NCBI GenBank assembly: GCA_012837735.1
Contig: DUQP01000030.1
Span: 1 to 48,673 of the forward strand
From: Bacillota bacterium
GTDB taxonomy: Bacteria; Bacillota; Sulfobacillia; UBA3575; DUQP01
Length of the DNA stretch: 48,673 nt
Direction of reading: 5' to 3'
Made by a program: the position numbers and the translations under genes. Below the pieces are notes generated by a model. That model saw only the letters and a list, made by a program, of their open reading frames with translations. It made no database searches and was not told the origin of the DNA. Each line of letters starts with the position of its first letter. Position 1 is the stretch's first letter. Positions 8,259 through 14,524 of this stretch are shown here, one piece after another.

Positions 8259-8840
8259 TTAATCACTTACACCCAGAATCACCAATTCATCTCCGTTACA
8301 CAAAGCAGCCCCGTTGGCCTCATCCGTATCTATATGGCACTCCAGGATGAAGCTATCACGCACCCGCACCAATACTTTCCGGAACACCGCCGGTCGCTCA
8401 GTATTGGCCACCACATCCACGAAATCGCCATCCTGCAAACCCATTGCCTGGGCATCTGCCGTACTCATATGGATGTGACGCATAGCGGCAATTACGCCCT
8501 CAGTAAGATCCAGGGCGCCCTGCGGGCCTTCCATTCTAATCCCCGGGCTAGCAGCGATATCCCCGGATTGACGCACCGGTGGCCTGACGCCCAATACAAA
8601 TCCGTCTGTCAAAGAAATCTCCACTTGGCTACTGGCCCGGGTCGGACCAAGCACCCGCACTTTTTCCAGTTTGCCTTTCGGTCCCACCAGCACCACTGTT
8701 TCCTCAGCCGCAAACTCGCCCGTTTGGACCAGATCCCGGTATGGCGTCAGTTTGTGGCCGGCACCAAACAAAACCTCCACATGTTCCTGGGTTAAATGAA
8801 CATGACGATTAGATATGCCTACCTTTACCTTCCCCAACAT
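8259..8840 (-). CDS. pduL: Phosphate propanoyltransferase PduL
   Basis: PduL-type phosphotransacylase (193 residues) interconverts acyl-CoA and acyl phosphate. Both family halves are present with the zinc-binding His motifs: SNRHVHL near the N-terminus, MRHIHMS in the middle and ECHIDTDEANGA near the end. The frame reaches 8879, but the ATG at 8840 has AAGGTG five bases upstream and fits known N-termini. There is no encapsulation peptide and no microcompartment gene nearby, so it probably works in the cytosol with acetyl- or propionyl-CoA. It is monocistronic, between a promoter at 8889-8917 and a terminator at 8219-8244. Confidence 0.93.
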   Translation of the reverse strand: MLGKVKVGISNRHVHLTQEHVEVLFGAGHKLTPYRDLVQTGEFAAEETVVLVGPKGKLEKVRVLGPTRASSQVEISLTDGFVLGVRPPVRQSGDIAASPGIRMEGPQGALDLTEGVIAAMRHIHMSTADAQAMGLQDGDFVDVVANTERPAVFRKVLVRVRDSFILECHIDTDEANGAALCNGDELVILGVSD

Positions 8841-8888
8841 TTCAACACCTTCTTCCCAATAAACTGTCGGGCCCAGCACACCCCTTTC

Positions 8889-8917
8889 AGGATAGATTAG
8901 CCATATGAAAAAATCAA
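8889..8917 (-). promoter_or_regulatory. Likely sigma-A promoter of pduL
   Basis: TTGATT, a 17-base spacer and TATCCT on the minus strand, about 49 bases upstream of the ATG; both hexamers match four of six consensus bases. Confidence 0.45.
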
Positions 8918-8926
8918 GCTGGTTCC

Positions 8927-8955
8927 TTCAAAAGGCCGCCTGAGCGCAGGATAAT
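8927..8955 (+). promoter_or_regulatory. Possible promoter of the 9006-9950 gene
   Basis: TTCAAA, 17 bases and GATAAT on the plus strand, ending about 50 bases before the ATG. The -10 is good and the -35 moderate. Confidence 0.35.
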
Positions 8956-9005
8956 CCCCGTGCATTGCGAAACATTTTCATAGATTGAATATTGGAGGTG
9001 CTACC

Positions 9006-9950
9006 ATGGATTGGCGAAGACACTTTTCTCTTGGTCTTGTGCATTACGCAGCTTTCCCAGAAGTGATCCAAGGGAAGGGACCAATCGTCGACACCCTGCG
9101 CACCGTTCTGTGCGATAATTTTTTTGACGCCGTGGAGTTGACCTGGGTACATGATGAAGCCGACAAAGCCGCAGTAGCAAAACTCTTACCCTTATCCGGT
9201 TGCCAGACGCTTTTCTCCGGTGGTCCGGCTTTCCTGATTGGTGGTGCCAATCTATCCGCTTTAAATCAGACTGAACGCCAGGCGGCCGTCGCCACTGCCT
9301 GTGACCTGGTCGATCAAGCGCTCCGCTTCGGCGCCCAAAGCCTGATGGTGATCAGTGGTCCTGACCCCGGTCCCGCCCTCCGGCCGGCTGCCAAGGAAGC
9401 GTTGGTCCTTTCTTTGCAAACAGTGGCTGGGTATGCAGCGGAAAAAAGCAATGACAACTTTATGATCACAATAGAGCCATTCGACCGGGAAATACATCGC
9501 AAACAGCTGCTCGGTCCAACAATCGAGGCCATCGAGATCACAAGAGCCGTCCGGGCCAAAACCCCCAACTTCGGCCTCACCCTTGATCTCTCTCATATGA
9601 CACAGCTCGGTGAAGATCCAATCGCCTCGCTAGCTTTGGCAGGGGACTGCCTGGCTCACGTTCATCTCGCCAACTGCGTGATAGCCGATCCGGAGCACCC
9701 GCTATGCGGAGATCATCATCCCCGCTTTGGGCATCCAGATGGGGAGATTGATGTGACTGATCTAACAGAATTCTTACGGGCCCTGGCGGACACGCCGTTC
9801 ATCAACAGAGGCGGTTGGAGAGGTACCCGCCCAGTGGTGAGCCTGGAAGTAATTCCACAACCCGGCGAGAACGTTTGGCTCAATCTCGCCCACAGCAAAC
9901 GCGCATTTCAACTGGCCTGGGCAATGGCTCAGGATGCTTACGGCGCATGA
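9006..9950 (+). CDS. Sugar-phosphate isomerase/epimerase-like TIM-barrel protein (AP endonuclease 2 superfamily)
   Basis: A 314-residue protein of the xylose-isomerase-like TIM-barrel superfamily. Candidate metal ligands appear in the expected order: Glu in ITIEPFDRE, Asp and His in LTLDLSHM, His in AHVHLANC, and Glu in VVSLEVIPQ near the C-terminus. The substrate is unknown; relatives include sugar epimerases, isomerases and myo-inositol enzymes. GGAGGTG precedes the ATG at 9006 by five bases, which rules against the upstream ATG at 8985. It is one of the few plus-strand genes in the first 42 kb, transcribed alone, divergent from pduL. Confidence 0.75.
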   Translation: MDWRRHFSLGLVHYAAFPEVIQGKGPIVDTLRTVLCDNFFDAVELTWVHDEADKAAVAKLLPLSGCQTLFSGGPAFLIGGANLSALNQTERQAAVATACDLVDQALRFGAQSLMVISGPDPGPALRPAAKEALVLSLQTVAGYAAEKSNDNFMITIEPFDREIHRKQLLGPTIEAIEITRAVRAKTPNFGLTLDLSHMTQLGEDPIASLALAGDCLAHVHLANCVIADPEHPLCGDHHPRFGHPDGEIDVTDLTEFLRALADTPFINRGGWRGTRPVVSLEVIPQPGENVWLNLAHSKRAFQLAWAMAQDAYGA

Positions 9951-9958
9951 AAGAATAG

Positions 9959-9980
9959 GCCGCCCCGTTCTTGGGGCGGC
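9959..9980. terminator. Bidirectional hairpin between convergent genes
   Basis: GCCGCCCC, a 6-nt loop and GGGGCGGC form a perfect 8-bp stem between the plus-strand gene ending at 9950 and the minus-strand gene ending at 9980. U-tracts are poor on both sides (TACCTTT and CTATTCTTTC), so efficiency is uncertain. Confidence 0.6.
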
Positions 9981-10549
9981 TACCTTTGCATGAAAGCCTT
10001 TCCGGCCTCCTGGGCTTCAAACAGGGCGTTTGGATGCTGTTCGATTTGCCCTGCCCAATCAATGCCGGGATAGAATAAAGAACCCTGATAAGAAAAATTC
10101 ATCACCGTGAAAAAAACCCTCACCACTGCCCGCGCATGATCGAAAAAGCGCGGGTTTTTCATGCCAGCGGCACAAAGGAAGAAACCCCGCCGATCCTCCG
10201 CCCTGGTGACGATCGGTTGCTTGAGAACATATTTGGCCACCCAGAAACACTGAAACCGGTCAATGAATGCCTTGAGTTGTGCCGGTACGGAGGCAAAGAA
10301 AATGGGTGCCGCAATCACGATCCGGTCAGCGGCCAACACCTTATCATACAACATTTGCATATCATCCTGGAGCACACAACAACCACTTCGCGCACAACGG
10401 CCACATGATTGGCATGGCCGAATGTCGAATTCGGTCAAGACCACCTTATCGACTTCCTCTGCTTGGCGCGCTCCCTGCAAGAAAGCATCCAACAGTCGCT
10501 CCGTGTTACCGTTTCGGCGTGGGCTGGCAGCTATCCCTAGCAGGCGCAT
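9980..10549 (-). CDS. Flavodoxin-fold NAD(P)H/FMN oxidoreductase with an iron-sulfur Cys motif (ISF-like)
   Basis: A 189-residue flavodoxin-fold protein. The FMN phosphate loop is SPRRNGNTERL (residues 9-19), and Cys46, Cys49, Cys52 and Cys57/58 (CQSCGRC then GCC) match the compact motif of iron-sulfur flavoproteins of anaerobes, which bind a [4Fe-4S] cluster. APIFFASVPAQLKAFIDR is the conserved flavin-side loop. The role is probably electron transfer or detoxification of oxygen species or quinones. ATG start with AGGGTG; only nine bases after the small gene upstream, so the two form an operon. Confidence 0.82.
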   Translation of the reverse strand: MRLLGIAASPRRNGNTERLLDAFLQGARQAEEVDKVVLTEFDIRPCQSCGRCARSGCCVLQDDMQMLYDKVLAADRIVIAAPIFFASVPAQLKAFIDRFQCFWVAKYVLKQPIVTRAEDRRGFFLCAAGMKNPRFFDHARAVVRVFFTVMNFSYQGSLFYPGIDWAGQIEQHPNALFEAQEAGKAFMQR

Positions 10550-10558
10550 AGCTACACC

Positions 10559-10753
10559 CTACTCCAGTACCCCTGCCTCACGGTACAGGTTATCGATCGT
10601 GTCACGCACCCTTTGCCATTCTTCAGCGTGTAAATACAACTCCTGCCCACTGCCAGCAAGCGTTATCCGCCATCCATAACCGCGCGCATTTTCAATTTTG
10701 ACTGAAAGACGAGTCCCCGGCACCTTTACTTGCTTGGCATTTTGAATAGCCAT
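10559..10753 (-). CDS. Small conserved-looking protein of unknown function
   Basis: A 64-residue soluble protein, not recognised. It is rich in charged residues and looks like a short beta-sheet (VKIENARGYGWRITLAG) followed by a helix (AEEWQRVRDTIDNLYREAG). Two starts are possible: ATG at 10768, 11 bases from GAGGAA, or ATG at 10753, six bases from a run of seven G; the second is used here. It lies nine bases upstream of the ISF-like flavoprotein and probably shares its transcript. Confidence 0.55.
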   Translation of the reverse strand: MAIQNAKQVKVPGTRLSVKIENARGYGWRITLAGSGQELYLHAEEWQRVRDTIDNLYREAGVLE

Positions 10754-10934
10754 CAAAGGCCCCCCCATCAGCTAGGATGTTCCTCCCACAAAATGCCTTA
10801 GATATGTGATTTCGCTACCGCACAGCTTCCATCCTGCCCCGAATGTCCGGCTAATGGCAGGGAAAAGCAGATCAGCGTTGAAAGAAGCAACATTGTGTGC
10901 TGTGAGCCCAAACGACACATTGAGGAGGATAAAT

Positions 10935-11399
10935 ATGTGCGATTGCTGTTGTGGACACAAAACGGACTCCCAGGAACGGGCCATCTGGTTCTTCCGGCAA
11001 GGATACAACTGTGCTGAATCCGTGCTTTTAGCTCTCTCTGAAGCGTGGGATCTGAAAAACGAACTCATTCCCGCCGTCGCAACCGGATTTGGCGGTGGGA
11101 TGGGCAGTACCGGCGCAACTTGCGGTGCCGCTACCGGCGCATTGATGGCGATCGGCCTGCGTGGCAATCGGCAACTGCCGGACGATCTGGAGACTAAAGA
11201 CAAAGTGAGCGGACAATGCAAACAGTTTCTACATCGCTTTCTTAACGAGTGCGAACACCTCAACTGCCGGGACCTGACAGGAGTAGATATGGGCAACTCT
11301 GAGGATCGGGCACGTTTTCTGGCAGAAGGAATGCGCGAGAAATGTTGTGAGCCACTGTTGCAAGCTGCCGTCCGGTTTGCCTCGGAAATCGTTGCTTAA
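10935..11399 (+). CDS. C_GCAxxG_C_C family redox-type protein
   Basis: A 154-residue Cys-rich protein of the C_GCAxxG_C_C family (PF09719). It shows a Cys-rich start (CDCCCG), GYNCAESVL at about 23-31, the signature CGAATGALMAIGL after GMGSTGAT, a Cys pair around ECEHLNC, the LTGVDM segment and a C-terminal CC. Such proteins are widespread in anaerobes and are presumed redox or metal binding; the biochemical role is undefined. The frame is open from 10806, but GAGGAGG is six bases before the ATG at 10935. It is divergent from the small gene at 10753 and ends with a strong terminator. Confidence 0.85.
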   Translation: MCDCCCGHKTDSQERAIWFFRQGYNCAESVLLALSEAWDLKNELIPAVATGFGGGMGSTGATCGAATGALMAIGLRGNRQLPDDLETKDKVSGQCKQFLHRFLNECEHLNCRDLTGVDMGNSEDRARFLAEGMREKCCEPLLQAAVRFASEIVA

Positions 11400-11413
11400 G
11401 TGGGTTAACCATT

Positions 11414-11449
11414 AAGCCGCCGACCTGCCAAGCAGGTGGCGGCTTTTTT
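11414..11449 (+). terminator. Strong terminator after the C_GCAxxG_C_C gene
   Basis: AAGCCGCC and GGCGGCTT enclose an inner ACCTGC/GCAGGT stem with a three-base loop, followed by six T on the plus strand. The opposing minus-strand gene stops at its edge. Confidence 0.9.
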
Positions 11450-11739
11450 CACTTCCGGTGTGACGATTCGGGAGTAATATCGATCCCCTTGAACTTTAGA
11501 TACACGCCGGCCCCCAAAATTGCTATACCAGGCACACCCACAAAAATACTAAAAACCGGCCAACCAAACTTGAAGCCAAGGTAAGCCAGGACCAAGAAAA
11601 CAGCCCCGTTCATCATTAAGAACCTGGACAAGGGTGGATAGTTGTAGCCTTCCGGCTTCTTTTCAGCCTCCACGGGCTCTTCCTGTTCTTCCTCCAGCTC
11701 GTCATCCACCCGCTCTTGTTCCTGATTCAGGTCCGTCAT
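11449..11739 (-). CDS. Small membrane protein with acidic N-terminus, unknown function
   Basis: A 96-residue protein, not recognised. Residues 1-35 are strongly acidic (a Glu-rich stretch), and two hydrophobic segments follow at about 42-60 and 64-82 with a short polar turn, suggesting an N-in/C-in hairpin in the membrane. The tail is basic. The frame extends to 11817, but the ATG at 11739 has a GGGGGTGAAGG site just upstream and lies downstream of a TATAAT promoter. It is divergent from the zinc-ribbon gene at 11882. Confidence 0.6.
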   Translation of the reverse strand: MTDLNQEQERVDDELEEEQEEPVEAEKKPEGYNYPPLSRFLMMNGAVFLVLAYLGFKFGWPVFSIFVGVPGIAILGAGVYLKFKGIDITPESSHRK

Positions 11740-11790
11740 TCGGCCTTCACCCCCTTTGCTTACCTGGTATATTTCTCCGGTTATGACAAC

Positions 11791-11817
11791 ATTATAGCAG
11801 AAGTAACAAAAATACAA
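11791..11817 (-). promoter_or_regulatory. Likely promoter of the 11449-11739 gene
   Basis: A perfect TATAAT (11791-11796) on the minus strand with TTGTAT 15 bases upstream; the spacer is short. It lies about 50 bases before the chosen ATG and supports that start. Confidence 0.45.
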
Positions 11818-11881
11818 GGATTTATTTAAAGAACGGCGAACTGCGATTCAAGATAGCCAACAAAAGGGGGAATATGGCTAT

Positions 11882-12496
11882 ATGGTAGAATGGTCCACGA
11901 ACGCCCCGCAAGGGAAAACGGATATCGCCATTCCATACTTGGGACCCAAGGTACCTGCCTGCCCCATATGCCGTACGACAGAAAAACTTGATGAAGTATC
12001 GAAAATGCAAACCTCCCGAGAAGAAGAAGGCGAGGAAATCACTTACCGTTGCCCGGCATGTGGATTGCAGCTCGCCATATTTTTCTATGATAGCAACAAG
12101 CGACTGCCAGATTGGCAACCGATGCAGGGGGTCACCCGCGGTCAGATTCTTGCCCGCATCCTGGCGCAGTCCGTGCGCCTGTCAAAGCGCGGGGAAGAAG
12201 TATTAGCAAAATCGCGGGCATTTTTCACTGCTGATGATGAGAAGGTTTATGCCAGTGAAATCCAAGATTATTGGAACGATTTTGTATCACTGTTCCGGCG
12301 TTTTTACCGTGGTTTGAAACCTTTGCCTACCTGGGTGGAGGATTTGCGGCGTCGTGATCTGCAGGGCGCCCGAGAGGAATACCGCAAACACCCGGATTTG
12401 CGGGAACGCATTTCGCTCGCCGAAGAAGCATTAATGGACGCTGTCAAACCGAGTTGGATGGAAATTAGAGCTTTCCGCATGTTTAGGAAGGATTGA
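11882..12496 (+). CDS. Zinc-ribbon protein of unknown function
   Basis: A 204-residue protein, not recognised. CPIC (about 27-30) and CPAC (about 57-60) make a four-Cys zinc ribbon, with a 26-residue acidic insert between the knuckles. The remainder is helical and charged, with SEIQDYWNDFVSLFRRFYRG and a basic tail, possibly nucleic-acid or protein binding. AAGGGGG lies about 12 bases before the ATG, a long spacing. The 3' end overlaps the convergent solute-binding gene by 14 bases. Confidence 0.6.
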   Translation: MVEWSTNAPQGKTDIAIPYLGPKVPACPICRTTEKLDEVSKMQTSREEEGEEITYRCPACGLQLAIFFYDSNKRLPDWQPMQGVTRGQILARILAQSVRLSKRGEEVLAKSRAFFTADDEKVYASEIQDYWNDFVSLFRRFYRGLKPLPTWVEDLRRRDLQGAREEYRKHPDLRERISLAEEALMDAVKPSWMEIRAFRMFRKD

Positions 12497-13742
12497 GTTT
12501 TTCTGGGCTGCACAGACCAGCTTCCAGATCCCGCGCAGCGATTTTGCCCAGCCAGAAATCCCGTACCATTTCCTGTGGCAAAGACTTATCTGCGGGCCCT
12601 TGCCAAAGCGCAGGGCCCGTTAGCGTCCAGGTCAAACCCGCCGGCTCAGGACACCAAGCTGGCAACAAAGCTTTTTGGCTGGCTGCCCAATCGCTGGCCG
12701 CCCGGCTGAGATGCCGGGCCAACTCCGCGCATACCCGCAAGTGACCATCATCACGCCCAGGCCCATGAAAAACGAAATAGGCGCTCGCTTCCACGCGCGC
12801 CACAGGCCGCCCGCCGCGGGGGTGCGGCGGAGGAAGCAAAATGGTCGCTGGCCATCCTTCCGCATGACAACAATGAGCGGCCAACCAGGGACCAGCCCCT
12901 GCCAAAATTGCCGTGCGGCCATTTTTGTAACATACTAAAGCTTTCTCGTTGTTTTGCCCTTCCAGCCTAAGCAGGCCCTGGTCACGCAGACCGGCCAACC
13001 AGTGTGCCGCTAAACGCAGGCGCATCCGCACATGAAATGACGCGTCCGGATGGTCGATTTTTGCCGGTATGGCCAGTGCCGCCAGGATGTCGCAAAAAAC
13101 CTCCTCGCCATCATTCAAAATCGTCACCGGTATATTGCTTGCCTTTAACATTGCTAAGACCTGCAGGGCAGATTCCCAATCCCAACCCTCATTTACCAAA
13201 ACAGAGGTGTCTATGCCGGCTGTTTGCAATATGGTTTGGTTGGCAAGCCACGCTCGCAGTCCTAACCAGCGCGGCCAGCAAATGGGTTGAGCGCTGGCCT
13301 CTGGGGACGGAAACCAACTGGCCAAATGGTAGCCCGCCCGCTCTTCTGCAGCAAAATATGGCCAAGCCGGGAGCAACTGCTGGCTGACCGCTGCTATGGA
13401 AGACTGCCAAGCGTCGGGAGTGCCATATATGTCAGGCGGATTGCTGGTTTGGAGAGATTCAGCCAAAATTCGCTCACCCTCTCCAAACGGCAAAAAGCGA
13501 ACAGCCACCTTTACATTTGGCCATTGAGCCTCAAAGTGAGCCACAGCGCTCTGGAAAAACTCCATGTATCCTGGGCCCGGGAAACGATAATCCCATAGCT
13601 GGATTTGATATTGGCAGTTAGGGTCTATTTCGGCGTGAGGATCAAATCCCAACTGCTCAGGCTGATGGCCACTGTACAGAAGCCAGGCACCTCCAACCAG
13701 AAACACCAACAACATTAACCAGATCGCTTTTTGCCTTGGCAC
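12483..13742 (-). CDS. Membrane-anchored extracellular solute-binding protein, family 1
   Basis: A 419-residue ABC-type binding protein of the sugar/oligosaccharide class (SBP_bac_1). Residues 6-23 are a hydrophobic N-terminal signal or anchor with no lipobox Cys. Typical family elements are IQLWDYRFPGPGY (beta-1 with an aromatic site), FEAQWPNVKVAVRFLPFGEG, NPPDIYGTPDAW, and AILAGAGPWLAAH near residue 285. No permeases or ATPase are adjacent, so the transport partner is unknown. GTG start with AGGAGG eight bases upstream. The L,D-transpeptidase gene ends 13 bases upstream, so the two are probably one operon. Confidence 0.82.
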   Translation of the reverse strand: MPRQKAIWLMLLVFLVGGAWLLYSGHQPEQLGFDPHAEIDPNCQYQIQLWDYRFPGPGYMEFFQSAVAHFEAQWPNVKVAVRFLPFGEGERILAESLQTSNPPDIYGTPDAWQSSIAAVSQQLLPAWPYFAAEERAGYHLASWFPSPEASAQPICWPRWLGLRAWLANQTILQTAGIDTSVLVNEGWDWESALQVLAMLKASNIPVTILNDGEEVFCDILAALAIPAKIDHPDASFHVRMRLRLAAHWLAGLRDQGLLRLEGQNNEKALVCYKNGRTAILAGAGPWLAAHCCHAEGWPATILLPPPHPRGGRPVARVEASAYFVFHGPGRDDGHLRVCAELARHLSRAASDWAASQKALLPAWCPEPAGLTWTLTGPALWQGPADKSLPQEMVRDFWLGKIAARDLEAGLCSPEKLNPS

Positions 13743-13755
13743 CCCACTGCCCTCC

Positions 13756-14412
13756 TCATTTCAAACCCAACAGAATCAGAACATTGGCGTCAGCAATCCC
13801 GTCCACGGTGAGACCATAGCAGCACTCCAACTCGCGTACGGCCATTTCCGTTTGGGGACCGAACCGGGCATCCGCCTTACCAGGATCAAACCCGGCACCC
13901 CGGAGCGCAAATTGCAACACCACAATCTCCTGACCGATCTGCCCTGGCCGGTAACACCACTGGCGCAATGACTCCGGCAGCGGTCCAGTGATGATTAATG
14001 GTGTGCCAATCGGCACCAGGGGATACAACTCTTCCACATCTCTGTTTTGCATACGCAAACAACCGGCGCTGGCCGCCTGGCCAATCGACCCGGGCTTATT
14101 TGTGCCATGGATGCCGTAAATTCCCCACGGCACATTAAAGCCCATCCACCGGGTCCCAAATCCACCTCCCCAGTTCAGGCCTTTGCTGGTTATTTTCCAC
14201 TCTCCCACCGGAGTGGGGGTTGAACCTTTGCCAATTGCCACCGGAAATTGTCTCACAGTCTGACCATTCTCATATAAAGTGATCGTGCGCTGTTCCAGAT
14301 CGACCACCAGCATTTTTGTGCTTTCATCCGCCCAGGCGAAACCGGGCATCACTATTGTAAGCAAGATAGCTAGCAGCGCGCTACACGCCACCAACCTAAT
14401 GCCCCCAGGCAT
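13756..14412 (-). CDS. L,D-transpeptidase with C-terminal peptidoglycan-binding domain
   Basis: A secreted cell-wall enzyme of 218 residues. Residues 1-28 are a signal peptide. The YkuD domain follows, with the catalytic motif spread over IHGTNKPGSIG (His102) and SAGCLRM (Cys118). From about 160 a peptidoglycan-binding repeat is visible (VVLQFALRGAGFDPGKADARFGPQTE). The enzyme would form 3-3 cross-links or attach peptides to peptidoglycan, possibly in the spore cortex or in stress. ATG start with a run of six G upstream; first gene of a pair with the solute-binding protein. Confidence 0.92.
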   Translation of the reverse strand: MPGGIRLVACSALLAILLTIVMPGFAWADESTKMLVVDLEQRTITLYENGQTVRQFPVAIGKGSTPTPVGEWKITSKGLNWGGGFGTRWMGFNVPWGIYGIHGTNKPGSIGQAASAGCLRMQNRDVEELYPLVPIGTPLIITGPLPESLRQWCYRPGQIGQEIVVLQFALRGAGFDPGKADARFGPQTEMAVRELECCYGLTVDGIADANVLILLGLK

Positions 14413-14485
14413 AAAAATCCCCCCGTAATGCTAGATCCCTGCCTACACCTGAATCTTTATGTCTGCTCAGGGGAACAATAGAACA

Positions 14486-14504
14486 GGCCCCGCGAAGCGG
14501 GGCC
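14486..14504 (-). terminator. Hairpin after the Lon-family gene
   Basis: GGCCCCGC and GCGGGGCC with a 3-base loop, 20 bases past the protease stop. The minus-strand tail is TGTTCTATTG, a weak U-tract; a stronger T run lies on the plus-strand side. Confidence 0.55.
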
Positions 14505-14524
14505 AGGTGTTTTTTATGGCAGAC

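Noticed and set aside
7671-8795. 374-codon open frame on the plus strand opposite the ZIP and pduL genes
   Set aside because: It is antisense to two clear genes and a terminator, has low-complexity Pro/Ser/Arg content and no recognisable motif.
12483-12496. 14-base overlap of convergent genes as a frameshift or error
   Set aside because: Both reading frames end with their own stop and both proteins look complete, so it is an ordinary 3' overlap.
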